From positions 1-8,697 of the forward strand of contig JAGCAV010000539.1 in assembly GCA_017652545.1 (NCBI GenBank): a stretch of 8,697 bases of DNA, in the 5' to 3' direction. Made by a program: the position numbers and the translations under genes. Below the pieces are notes generated by a model. That model was not told the DNA's origin and did no database searches. It worked only from the letters and a program-made list of their open reading frames with translations. The first letter of the stretch is position 1, and the number at the start of each line of letters is the position of its first letter. Source of the stretch: Lachnospiraceae bacterium (GTDB lineage: Bacteria; Bacillota_A; Clostridia; Lachnospirales; Lachnospiraceae). Positions 1 through 6,926 of the stretch are shown in pieces.

Positions 1-495
1 CAGCCGGAGGATGCCAAGGAAAAAATGATGGGTGATTATCTGGCCAGAAGCGGAATGTACGGGAATGCCGTCAATGAATATCTCCAGATCCTGAACCGGC
101 AGAGACCCGGCAGCGCGGGCGCGCAGTTCTATGCGCAGGTCCTGGAAAACCTTGGATGCGCATATGCCAGAATGTTCCATTTTGAAGAGGCGGCGGACGC
201 ATTCGAACGCGCCTGGCGGATCGCGCACAGCAAGGAAGCCCTGCGCAGGTTTGTCAGTGTGCTGCCGTTTTTCCTGCCTGAAAAGACCTGTGAGCGGCGG
301 ATCCGGGAACTGGGTGCGGATGAAACGGCAGTTGACACGATACGCGCGCAGAATGTGAGGATCGCGAGACAGGCAGGGCGAAGGATGGTAGCGGACGGAC
401 GGCAGGGAGCACACTCCAGGGAGGAGATGGACCAACGTCTGAAGGAACTGAAAAACACGTACAGGCGTTATTCCAACAGAAACGCCAAAGAGTAA
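1..495 (+). CDS. TPR-repeat protein, C-terminal part (5' end cut by window)
   Basis: The frame is open from base 1, so the true start lies upstream; the ATG pair at 25-30 has no visible Shine-Dalgarno and is probably internal. The visible 164 residues are helical and rich in Ala, Arg and Glu. The stretch encoded by about 127-243 resembles a tetratricopeptide repeat (Leu-Gly-x-Ala-Tyr-Ala, then Phe-Glu-Glu-Ala-x-x-Ala-Phe-x-x-Ala), preceded by a second probable helix pair encoded near 34-100. The last third is strongly basic and looks like a coiled or extended helical tail. No signal peptide or membrane span is visible, so it is probably a cytoplasmic scaffold or interaction protein. The partner is unknown. 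It sits 71 bases upstream of purB in the same direction. The TPR call is fairly safe; any specific function is not supported. Confidence 0.75.
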   Translation, partial: QPEDAKEKMMGDYLARSGMYGNAVNEYLQILNRQRPGSAGAQFYAQVLENLGCAYARMFHFEEAADAFERAWRIAHSKEALRRFVSVLPFFLPEKTCERRIRELGADETAVDTIRAQNVRIARQAGRRMVADGRQGAHSREEMDQRLKELKNTYRRYSNRNAKE

Positions 496-505
496 ATATA
501 GTTTG

Positions 506-562
506 GAGTGTTGAGAGTGGAGAGTTGAGTTACTGAGTTTGAAGAGCTGAAAGTGGAGTTGA
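506..562 (+). repeat. Heptameric tandem repeat array 1 (consensus RAGWGTK), purB leader
   Basis: The gap between the TPR gene and purB is filled by degenerate 7-bp units such as GAGTGTT (506-512), GAGAGTG (513-519) and GAGAGTT (520-526). After a one-base slip at 534 the units continue to 562 in more decayed form. The + strand is almost free of C (two in the array). The last units include the GTGGAG at 553-558 that serves as the purB Shine-Dalgarno, 8 bases before the ATG. The same unit recurs at 2005-2119 and, degraded, at 6204-6225. The function is unknown. Confidence 0.8.
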
Positions 563-566
563 TAAG

Positions 567-2003
567 ATGACTGGACATGACAGATATGAAAGCCCGCTTT
601 CCCAGCGCTATGCGAGCCGGGAAATGCAGTATGTGTTTTCTCCCGACATGAAGTTCAGAACGTGGAGGAAACTGTGGATCGCGCTGGCTGAGACGGAAAA
701 GGAACTGGGCCTGCAGATCACGCAGGAGCAGATCGATGAACTGAAAGCACATGCGGATGATATCAATTATGAGGAGGCGGCTGAGCGTGAACGCCTGGTC
801 AGACATGATGTCATGGCACATGTGTATGCCTACGGCCTTCAGTGTCCCAACGCGAAGCCGATCATCCATCTCGGCGCCACATCCTGTTATGTGGGAGATA
901 ATACGGACATCATTCAGATGGCTGAAGGGCTGAAGATCGTGAAAAAGAAGCTGGTCAACGTGATCGCACAGCTGGCCCGTTTCGCTGATGAATACAGGTC
1001 ACTGCCTACGCTGGCGTTTACGCATTTCCAGCCGGCCCAGCCGACGACTGTCGGGAAGCGTGCCACGCTGTGGACGCAGGATTTCCTGATGGATCTGGAG
1101 GATCTGGAGTATGTTTCGGGGTCACTGAAACTGCTCGGATGCAAGGGTACCACAGGAACCCAGGCAAGCTTTCTGGAACTGTTTGACGGAGACATGGACA
1201 AGGTGAATGCCCTGGACCCGATGATCGCGGAAAAAATGGGGTTTGAAAAATGCCAGGCTGTCTCAGGGCAGACCTATTCCCGAAAGGTCGATCTGCGTGT
1301 GATGAACGTGCTGGGACAGATCGCGGTGTCCGCGCACAAGATGGCCGGGGATATCAGGCTTCTGCAGCACCTGAAGGAGGTGGAGGAGCCTTTTGAGAAA
1401 AATCAGATCGGATCCTCCGCGATGGCTTACAAGCGTAACCCCATGCGGTCGGAGCGGATCGATTCGCTTGCGCGCTATGTCATGATCGACACCCTCAATC
1501 CGGCAGTAACGGCTGCTGTTCAGTGGTTTGAGCGCACACTGGATGATTCCGCCAACCGGCGGCTCTCCATCGCAGAAGGGTTCCTGGCGGTTGACGGGAT
1601 CCTGGATCTTTGCCTGAACGTTACGGACGGCCTGAAGGTCTACCCGAAGATGATTGAAAAGAGACTGCTTTCCGAATTGCCATTTATGGCAACAGAGAAT
1701 ATAATGATGGACGCGGTCAAAAGGGGCGGTGACAGGCAGGTCCTTCACGAAAAGATCCGCCGGCTGTCCATGGAAGCAGGCGCGGCAGTCAAGGAGGAAG
1801 GCCGTGACAATGATCTTCTGGCGAGGATCGCGGCGGATCCGTCTTTCGGCATGTCATTGGAAGACCTTCAGAAGACGATGGATCCTGCCGGCTATGTAGG
1901 ATGCGCACCAGCACAGGTCACCCGCTTTATCAGTGAGCAGGTCGAACCGGTTCTGGAACGGAACAGGGAACTGCTCGGGATGAAAGCGGAGATTAACGTA
2001 TAA
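567..2003 (+). CDS. purB: Adenylosuccinate lyase PurB
   Basis: This is a cytoplasmic enzyme of the fumarase/aspartase superfamily. It releases fumarate from SAICAR in IMP synthesis and from adenylosuccinate in AMP synthesis. The 478-residue length is normal for the longer PurB form. The family signature [11 protein letters not shown] spans residues 282-292, where the flexible loop carries the catalytic serine. A second conserved block, [10 protein letters not shown], begins at residue 152, and H153 is the likely catalytic histidine. HDVMAH at 80-85 and GATS at 103-106 complete the substrate pocket. The ATG at 567 is supported by GTGGAG at 553-558. The gene is followed after 154 bases by purA, which makes its substrate, so the pair covers the IMP-to-AMP branch. 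No PurR-type box or purine riboswitch is seen in the leader, which is instead filled with heptad repeats. No catalytic residue appears to be missing. Confidence 0.97.
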   Translation: MTGHDRYESPLSQRYASREMQYVFSPDMKFRTWRKLWIALAETEKELGLQITQEQIDELKAHADDINYEEAAERERLVRHDVMAHVYAYGLQCPNAKPIIHLGATSCYVGDNTDIIQMAEGLKIVKKKLVNVIAQLARFADEYRSLPTLAFTHFQPAQPTTVGKRATLWTQDFLMDLEDLEYVSGSLKLLGCKGTTGTQASFLELFDGDMDKVNALDPMIAEKMGFEKCQAVSGQTYSRKVDLRVMNVLGQIAVSAHKMAGDIRLLQHLKEVEEPFEKNQIGSSAMAYKRNPMRSERIDSLARYVMIDTLNPAVTAAVQWFERTLDDSANRRLSIAEGFLAVDGILDLCLNVTDGLKVYPKMIEKRLLSELPFMATENIMMDAVKRGGDRQVLHEKIRRLSMEAGAAVKEEGRDNDLLARIAADPSFGMSLEDLQKTMDPAGYVGCAPAQVTRFISEQVEPVLERNRELLGMKAEINV

Positions 2004-2004
2004 A

Positions 2005-2077
2005 AAGTGTGAAGTGTTGAGATTGGAGAGTGAAGATAGATAAGAGTTGAGTGTTAAGAGTGGAGAGTGGAGTGAAG
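2005..2077 (+). repeat. Heptameric tandem repeat array 2, forward block (C-free)
   Basis: Starting two bases after the purB stop, ten 7-bp units fit the consensus RAGWGTK: five from 2005 to 2039, a two-base slip (2040-2041), then five from 2042 to 2076. Examples are AAGTGTT (2012-2018), GAGAGTG (2026-2032 and 2063-2069) and GAGTGTT (2049-2055). The whole stretch 2001-2077 contains no C on the + strand. The segment 2012-2030 matches 506-524 of array 1 at 17 of 19 positions. It does not look coding. Such a block could be a mobile or slippage-expanded repeat family; that is inference. Confidence 0.85.
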
Positions 2078-2118
2078 CCCACTTGCAACTTCACTCTTAA
2101 CTCTCCACACTCCACACT
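2050..2118 (+). other. Long hairpin between purB and purA, formed by inverted heptad arrays
   Basis: Bases 2057-2077 pair with 2089-2111 around an 11-base loop (2078-2088). There are about 19 matched pairs, a two-base bulge and two mismatches. An outer helix of five more pairs (2050-2054 with 2114-2118) extends it. In RNA this would be a stable rod ending 39 bases before the purA start. A short TTT follows, but no proper U-tract, so it is not a standard intrinsic terminator. It could act as an RNA stability element, a processing site or a partial attenuator between purB and purA, or be a by-product of repeat insertion. Confidence 0.7.
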
Positions 2119-2119
2119 T
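2089..2119 (-). repeat. Heptameric repeat array 2, inverted block
   Basis: Read on the minus strand, 2119 to 2092 gives four consecutive heptads of the same family: AAGTGTG, GAGTGTG, GAGAGTT and AAGAGTG, followed by AAG. The + strand of 2078-2120 contains a single G, the mirror image of the C-free block just upstream. The block is separated from the forward array by 11 bases (2078-2088) and pairs with its end. It therefore looks like the same repeat family placed in opposite orientation. Confidence 0.8.
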
Positions 2120-2120
2120 T

Positions 2121-2132
2121 AGAATGCATTCT
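2121..2132. other. Perfect 12-bp palindrome AGAATGCATTCT upstream of purA
   Basis: AGAATGCATTCT is exactly self-complementary and lies 25 bases upstream of the purA ATG, between the repeat hairpin and the ribosome binding site. Its size and symmetry would suit a dimeric DNA-binding protein, but no second copy or recognised regulator motif is present in the window, so an operator role is only a suggestion. Confidence 0.35.
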
Positions 2133-2157
2133 GACTCAGAAAAAGAAAGGATAGACT

Positions 2158-3432
2158 ATGGTACAGGCAGTTGTAGGCGCAAACTGGGGCGATGAGGGTA
2201 AAGGAAAGATAACGGATATGCTGGCTGAGCACGCGGACGTGGTCGTCCGGTTTCAGGGCGGTGCCAACGCAGGGCATACGATCGTGAACAGCTACGGCAA
2301 ATTTGCACTCCATACCCTGCCGTCCGGTGCGTTTCATCAGAACATCACCAACGTGATCGGCAACGGTGTGGCTTTGAATATACCGATCCTGATGAAAGAG
2401 ATCAATGAGATCATTGCGAGGGGCGTACCCGCGCCGCATATGATGGTCTCGGACCGCGCGCAGATCGTGATGAGCTATCATATTCTTTTTGACCAGTGTG
2501 AAGAGGAGCGCCTGGGCGGCAAGAGCTTCGGCTCCACAAAGTCCGGCATTGCGCCTTTCTATTCCGACAAATTTGCCAAGATCGGATTCCAGGTCAGCGA
2601 GCTGTTTGATGAAGCCCTGCTGGAAGAAAAGGTCAGAAGAGTCTGTGAGATCAAGAACATCACCCTGGTCCATCTGTACCATAAGGAACCGATCAGGGAA
2701 GAAGATCTCCTTGATGAACTCCACGGCTACCGCAATATGATCGCGCCTTACGTCGGAGATACGGCAAGCTTCCTGCAGAATGCCATTAAAGAGGGCAAAA
2801 CGATCCTGCTGGAAGGCCAGCTGGGCACGCTCAAGGATCCGGACCATGGAATCTATCCGATGGTGACTTCCTCTTCGACGCTGGCAGGCTACGGCGCTGT
2901 GGGAGCCGGGATTCCGCCCTATGAGATCAATAAGGTCATAACCGTGTGCAAGGCTTATTCCAGCGCGGTCGGCGGCGGAGAGTTCGTCAGTGAGATCTTC
3001 GGCGATGAGGCCAGTGAACTTCGTGACAGGGGCGGTGACGGAGGCGAGTACGGCGCCACCACCGGCAGACCCAGGCGGGTCGGCTGGTTTGACTGCGTCG
3101 CTTCCCGGTACGGCTGCCGCATGCAGGGAACCACCGATGTGGCATTTACAGTGCTGGATGTGCTGGGATATCTGGATGAGATCCCGGTCTGTGTCGCCTA
3201 CGAGATCGACGGAAAGATCACGGAGGAATTTCCGACGACGCCGCAGCTGTCCAGGGCAAAGCCTGTATGGGAAAAGCTTCCGGGATGGAAATGTGACATC
3301 CGCGGGATCAGGAGCTTTGATGAGCTTCCCGAGAACTGCAGGAACTATATCACATTTGTTGAGAAGAAGATCGGCTTCCCCATCACCATGGTCTCCAACG
3401 GACCGGGCAGAGAGGATATTATTTACAGATGA
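2158..3432 (+). CDS. purA: Adenylosuccinate synthetase PurA (clostridial variant)
   Basis: This cytoplasmic enzyme uses GTP and aspartate to convert IMP to adenylosuccinate, the first committed step to AMP. The 424-residue length is typical. The phosphate-binding loop GDEGKGK is at residues 11-17, with D12 the probable general base, and NAGHT follows with H40. The block GATTGRPRRVGW carries the arginines that contact substrate. The ATG at 2158 has AAAGG at 2146-2150 at good spacing. Two positions differ from the E. coli enzyme. The EGAQGT stretch is EGQLGT (219-224), which puts Leu at the Gln224 position. The guanine-recognition TKLD is TVLD (331-334), which puts Val at the Lys331 position. 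These appear to be traits of a clostridial PurA clade rather than damage, since everything else is conserved. The stop codon overlaps the next start (ATGA, 3429-3432), so translation is probably coupled to the membrane-protein gene. Confidence 0.96.
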   Translation: MVQAVVGANWGDEGKGKITDMLAEHADVVVRFQGGANAGHTIVNSYGKFALHTLPSGAFHQNITNVIGNGVALNIPILMKEINEIIARGVPAPHMMVSDRAQIVMSYHILFDQCEEERLGGKSFGSTKSGIAPFYSDKFAKIGFQVSELFDEALLEEKVRRVCEIKNITLVHLYHKEPIREEDLLDELHGYRNMIAPYVGDTASFLQNAIKEGKTILLEGQLGTLKDPDHGIYPMVTSSSTLAGYGAVGAGIPPYEINKVITVCKAYSSAVGGGEFVSEIFGDEASELRDRGGDGGEYGATTGRPRRVGWFDCVASRYGCRMQGTTDVAFTVLDVLGYLDEIPVCVAYEIDGKITEEFPTTPQLSRAKPVWEKLPGWKCDIRGIRSFDELPENCRNYITFVEKKIGFPITMVSNGPGREDIIYR

Positions 3433-4475
3433 GACTGGTACTGACACTTGTGTGTATTTTGGGAGTCATGCCCCTCCTGACCGGACTGCTTTTTGCAGCA
3501 CCCGGCCGGAGAGGGGGTGGCTCCTGTGCGTATGCCTACCTGACGGGACTGCTGACGCTGCTGGGCGTTTTCCAGGTCATGGCGCTGCCTATGGGATATC
3601 TGCACACCAGCCTGAAGATGCTGTGCCTGGTCTTTCTTGGCACCGGCGCCGTTTTGTGCCTGGCCGGTGTGCTTTCATTCCTGTTCAGGAGAAAAAGGTT
3701 CCTTTCAGGGTCCGGTGACCGGGATCAAAGAGTCAGGCGCTTTGCGCCGCTGATGGCGGTCGTGCTGGTCTGTATTCTGTTCCAGATGTTTTTTGTGACG
3801 GATAAACAGCATATCGATGAGGATGACGCGTACTATCTCGGGACTGCCGTCACCGCTGTTGAATATGACAGTCTGTACACAAGAAATCCATATACCGGGA
3901 AGAACCTGAAATCGGATCCGGAGGCCAGATACATGCTGGCTTCATGGCCGCTCTTTATTGCCATGCTTTCGAAGGTTTCCGGTATCCAGGCCGTGAAGCT
4001 TGCCCATATGGTCCTTCCGGCCATAGTGCTCCTGTGGTGCTATCTGGTCTACTTCCTGCTTGCCGGATGGCTGTATCCCGAAAGGCCCGGTCATATCTGG
4101 CGCTTTATGTTTTTTGTGGTCCTGATGCATACCTTTGCCGGATATTCGATCTACAATGCCCAGGTATTCGTGATGATCCGAAGCTGGCAGGGGAAAGCCG
4201 TGCTGTGCGGCGTCGGGCTGCCGGCGCTGACCTATGTGTGCCTGCTTGCCATGGAACGGGAAAAGTGGGGAAGAAACTGGTCACTTCTGACGGTTACAGT
4301 TGCCGCACTGACCTGTTTTACGACCATAGGGACGATTTTTTCGGTGATCGTCACGGGATGTTTTGCACTGTATCATTTCCTGCGGACAAAACGGGCCTGG
4401 TACCTCTTCAACAGCGCAGTCGCGTGCCTGCCGGCTCTGGCCTGCAGTTTCATCTATCTGATGAAGAGGGGGTGA
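3429..4475 (+). CDS. Polytopic membrane protein, probable DUF6077/GT-C type, N-terminal part
   Basis: This product of 348 residues has about eight to nine hydrophobic spans: roughly 3-23, 34-54, 64-85, 106-122, 170-185, 191-215, 224-240, 286-318 (probably two) and 328-345. After the fourth span comes an acidic motif HIDEDDAYYL (128-137) in a long hydrophilic loop, as in GT-C glycosyltransferase-like membrane proteins. RSWQGKAVL (251-259) recalls the DUF6077 family. No enzyme activity can be assigned. The ATG overlaps the purA stop, so the gene relies on translational coupling. The protein ends abruptly after a span at MKRG, and the next frame continues with more spans, so this looks like the first part of a longer protein interrupted at 4475. 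The family assignment is from memory of sequence pattern and is moderate; the membrane nature is clear. Confidence 0.7.
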   Translation: MRLVLTLVCILGVMPLLTGLLFAAPGRRGGGSCAYAYLTGLLTLLGVFQVMALPMGYLHTSLKMLCLVFLGTGAVLCLAGVLSFLFRRKRFLSGSGDRDQRVRRFAPLMAVVLVCILFQMFFVTDKQHIDEDDAYYLGTAVTAVEYDSLYTRNPYTGKNLKSDPEARYMLASWPLFIAMLSKVSGIQAVKLAHMVLPAIVLLWCYLVYFLLAGWLYPERPGHIWRFMFFVVLMHTFAGYSIYNAQVFVMIRSWQGKAVLCGVGLPALTYVCLLAMEREKWGRNWSLLTVTVAALTCFTTIGTIFSVIVTGCFALYHFLRTKRAWYLFNSAVACLPALACSFIYLMKRG

Positions 4476-4480
4476 GATCG
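4466..4480 (+). other. Frame junction at a G5 run: possible frameshift or +1 recoding site
   Basis: The upstream frame ends AGG GGG TGA (4467-4475). The downstream frame (ggt gag atc gtg) is open from 4465 with no stop before the GTG at 4480. Removing one G from the run 4468-4472 gives one uninterrupted frame reading M-K-R-G-E-I-V-G-T-L. A +1 slip of the P-site tRNA from GGG to GGT at the TGA would have the same effect. Alternatively, GAGGGGG could act as a Shine-Dalgarno for GTG 4480 at a spacing of 7. All three readings fit the bases. Confidence 0.6.
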
Positions 4481-6195
4481 TGGGAACACTTCGCGTGATC
4501 AAATACTACTATCAGGCCTTCTTCTCCCATGGCGGTCTCGGCATGCTCTTTGTCCTTGCCCTGGTCTGGCTCCTGGCAGGAAGGGGCAGAAAAAAACGGG
4601 GAAACGATGACAGGCGGCTGCTGATCCCTGCCGTCATCATCGCGATTGTGACAGTGTGTCCCTTAAGCGCCTGGGTGATCATCCGGGCAATCGGGGAAGA
4701 TGTCTACTGGCGTGTCTTCTGGATGCTGCCCCTGGCGGCGGTCATTCCCTATGCCCTGACAGAGATAACGGATGAGATCGGTGCGCGTACAGGCGGCCGG
4801 ACCGGTTCGCTGATCAGGCGGGCACTGACGGTGGTTTGTTTTGCCGCTCTGATCGCTCTGAACGGGAATCTGGTGACCGGGAGCGCCTTTTTCACAGAAA
4901 GGACCAATGACTACAAGCTGCCGCAGCGGGTCGTTGACGTGATCGATATCATCAACGAGCATGCGGCTTTGCATGATATCCGTTCCAAGCGGATCATCGC
5001 GCCTGAGGAGATTGCGGTATACGCGCGGCTCTATGACGCGTCCATTCGTCAGAATTACGGCAGGGGGACACTGAAGAACGAGAGTATCCAGCGTGATATG
5101 TACCGGCTGATCAATGAGGAAAATCCGGATTATGCCGTTCTGATCAAAAAACTCAGACACAACCATTACAGGTACGCGGTGATCCGGAAGGCTGCCGACG
5201 ACCGGCAGGCGATGGAGAACGCGAAGTTTGAGTGTCTGGGAGAGATCACATCCGACATGGGCGGATATGTGATCTACTTCAACTCAAGATGGTACGGTAT
5301 GGCGGAGCGCAAAGAAGCCATGGAGGACGGGGAAATACCGGAAGAGGAGACTGAAGAAGAAACCGCGGAGGCGCGGGAAACCGGCCGGACTTCGGAGGCA
5401 TCTGCCACGGATGCCTGGACCGTGACGCAATACGGGCCGAGGGATGTCAATTCCATGTTCTATACCATTCATCACCCGGAAAAAGGGCTGATCGTGGTTG
5501 ACGGCGGCTGGACGGAGGATGCTCAGTACGTCCGCGGTGTGATCGAAAACCTGGGCGGGATCGTGGACGCCTGGATCCTCACGCACCAGCATGAGGATCA
5601 CTGCGGCGCTTTCAATGCCATCTGGCCGGATCCGGGAACGCTTCAGATCAGAGCTGTCTACACAGTGGAGATGGCTTCCCCTTCGGAGTGCCTTGAGGCT
5701 GCACCCTGGGACAGCACAGACTGTCTGAGTGATTTCCTTGCACTGGATATTCCCGTACTGCATTATGTGCACCGGGGGGATGAGCTGACAATCTGCTCCC
5801 TGCCTTTTCAGGTCCTGAACGCGTTTGACGATGAGGTCCGGACGCTTTCCAAAGATTATCTGAATGACGGTTCCATGATGTTCAGAGTAAAAGGTCCTGA
5901 AAGGACGATGCTTTTCTGCGGGGATGTCGGTAAGAGCATGAGCGCCTTCATCTACCGTCAGTATAAGCAGGTGCTGCCGTCAGATTATGTACAGATGGGG
6001 CATCACGGAAACGGCGGGCTGAATCCCGGCTTTTATAAGAAGACGGCTCCGGAAGCAGCCTTTTTTGACGCACCGGACTGGCTGATGAATGACCCGGAGG
6101 GCAAATACAATACACCCGCAAAGATTACTCTGATGGAAAGCCTTGGCAGCAGGATCCTCAGCTTCAGCAGCGCGCCGAATGCGGTGCAGCTTTAA
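4480..6195 (+). CDS. Membrane protein C-terminal part fused to a metallo-beta-lactamase-fold domain
   Basis: The frame reads as 571 residues from a GTG. Residues 1-135 contain about four membrane spans (20-34, 47-71, 78-93, 112-128). Residues 140-272 form a soluble region resembling the C-terminal domain of DUF6077-type proteins. A Glu/Thr-rich linker follows (about 276-310). Residues 312-571 are a metallo-beta-lactamase-fold domain: VVDGG at 339-343, the metal motif HQHEDH at 369-374, a late GD at 481-482 and MGHHG at 506-510. The order and spacing resemble ComEC-type MBL domains, suggesting a metal-dependent hydrolase of unknown substrate. If the soluble part faces outward as in GT-C proteins, the MBL domain would be extracytoplasmic; this is inference. 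The gene begins four bases after the previous stop and is probably the continuation of it through a frameshift. A separate, coupled gene remains possible. Confidence 0.8.
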   Translation: MGTLRVIKYYYQAFFSHGGLGMLFVLALVWLLAGRGRKKRGNDDRRLLIPAVIIAIVTVCPLSAWVIIRAIGEDVYWRVFWMLPLAAVIPYALTEITDEIGARTGGRTGSLIRRALTVVCFAALIALNGNLVTGSAFFTERTNDYKLPQRVVDVIDIINEHAALHDIRSKRIIAPEEIAVYARLYDASIRQNYGRGTLKNESIQRDMYRLINEENPDYAVLIKKLRHNHYRYAVIRKAADDRQAMENAKFECLGEITSDMGGYVIYFNSRWYGMAERKEAMEDGEIPEEETEEETAEARETGRTSEASATDAWTVTQYGPRDVNSMFYTIHHPEKGLIVVDGGWTEDAQYVRGVIENLGGIVDAWILTHQHEDHCGAFNAIWPDPGTLQIRAVYTVEMASPSECLEAAPWDSTDCLSDFLALDIPVLHYVHRGDELTICSLPFQVLNAFDDEVRTLSKDYLNDGSMMFRVKGPERTMLFCGDVGKSMSAFIYRQYKQVLPSDYVQMGHHGNGGLNPGFYKKTAPEAAFFDAPDWLMNDPEGKYNTPAKITLMESLGSRILSFSSAPNAVQL

Positions 6196-6203
6196 GGAAG
6201 TCT

Positions 6204-6225
6204 GAAGTGTTGATTGTGAATGGTG
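6204..6225 (+). repeat. Degraded heptad repeat remnant (array 3)
   Basis: Nine bases after the stop of the MBL fusion gene, units AAGTGTT (6205-6211), GATTGTG (6212-6218) and AATGGTG (6219-6225) follow the same 7-base rhythm. The 11 bases 6203-6213 are identical to 2010-2020 in array 2. The stretch 6196-6229 has one C on the + strand. It looks like a decayed short copy of the family before purB and purA. Confidence 0.5.
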
Positions 6226-6226
6226 G

Positions 6227-6255
6227 TTGCGTAAACAGCCGGGGCGCGGTAAAAT
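6227..6255 (+). promoter_or_regulatory. Possible sigma-A promoter for the SEC-C gene
   Basis: TTGCGT (6227-6232) and TAAAAT (6250-6255) are separated by 17 bases. The -10 matches five of six consensus positions; the -35 matches only its TTG. A tandem 7-base repeat AATACGG (6253-6259 and 6261-6267) overlaps and follows the -10. The placement, 58 bases before the likely start at 6313, is reasonable, but the match is weak. Confidence 0.35.
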
Positions 6256-6312
6256 ACGGCAATACGGTTGTGCCGGGGCATGACCAGTAATTAGAAAAGG
6301 ATGGAAAGAACT

Positions 6313-6846
6313 ATGGCATTATTACAGGACTGGAGAGACAAGGCATATTCGCAGGAAGCCGACAAGAAGGAAATGGAAGCTTTCTGGAAGGAATATTTTG
6401 ACTATGAGAAAGGCGTTTATGAAAAACTCCTTGAGAATCCGGATGAGGCTGTCACAGGTACCGTAAAAGAACTGGCTGAGAAGTATGGGCTTCCGCTGGA
6501 TATCATGGTCGGATTCCTGGATGGGATCAACGACAGCCTGAAAGAACCGAATCCCATTGAAGAGATGGAAGAGGATACCGTCGTCAGCCTCGCTTTTGAC
6601 AAAGAACGGCTGTTCCGGAACATGGTAGATGCCAAAGCTGACTGGCTTTATGAGCTGCCTCAGTGGGAGAGCATCTTTGATGAGGAAAAGCGCCATGATC
6701 TTTATCTGGAAGCCAAAAAGATGAATACGATCGTGAAGCCCAAAAAGATCGGACGCAATGATCCGTGTCCCTGCGGCAGCGGGAAGAAATTCAAGCAGTG
6801 CCATGGAAGGGGCGGCAAGAATTTCTATGAACCGGATGAGGCCTGA
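6313..6846 (+). CDS. SEC-C zinc-motif domain protein
   Basis: This is an acidic, soluble protein of 177 residues with no signal or membrane span. The N-terminal 140 residues are mostly helical and rich in Glu, Asp and Trp, of unknown function. The C-terminus carries a SEC-C motif, preceded by [18 protein letters not shown]152, C154, C163 and H164 fit the C-x-C-x8-C-[HC] zinc pattern found at the end of SecA and in many standalone proteins. A chaperone-like or nucleic-acid/ribosome-related role is possible, but SEC-C alone does not define one. I prefer the ATG at 6313, giving the start MALLQDW, because the AAAAGGATGG stretch (6295-6304) lies a workable distance upstream. The in-frame ATG at 6301 overlaps that stretch and would leave no spacing. 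A candidate promoter lies at 6227-6255. Confidence 0.85.
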   Translation: MALLQDWRDKAYSQEADKKEMEAFWKEYFDYEKGVYEKLLENPDEAVTGTVKELAEKYGLPLDIMVGFLDGINDSLKEPNPIEEMEEDTVVSLAFDKERLFRNMVDAKADWLYELPQWESIFDEEKRHDLYLEAKKMNTIVKPKKIGRNDPCPCGSGKKFKQCHGRGGKNFYEPDEA

Positions 6847-6926
6847 CAGACGCTGTGTTCATAACAGGCAGAGCGGACCGGATGAAAGAAACCGGAAAGC
6901 AGATTGACAGCCGGGGTACAGGGCAG

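Noticed and set aside
2005..2119. CRISPR array
   Set aside because: The units are only 7 bp, degenerate and contiguous, with no unique spacers.
2004..2157. Purine riboswitch or PurR-type operator before purA
   Set aside because: The leader is fully occupied by heptad repeats, their hairpin and a short palindrome. None of the conserved purine-aptamer bases or an AWWWCGAAC-like box can be found.
2119..3447. A 442-codon open frame on the minus strand covering all of purA
   Set aside because: It is the antisense shadow of a strongly conserved gene. Its translation has no recognisable domain and no ribosome site, and long antisense frames are common in GC-rich coding DNA.
6904..6909. Perfect TTGACA (-35-like) upstream of the small-protein gene
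   Set aside because: The bases 16-18 positions downstream are the Shine-Dalgarno region (AAGGAG), with nothing like a -10 box, so it cannot be paired into a promoter.
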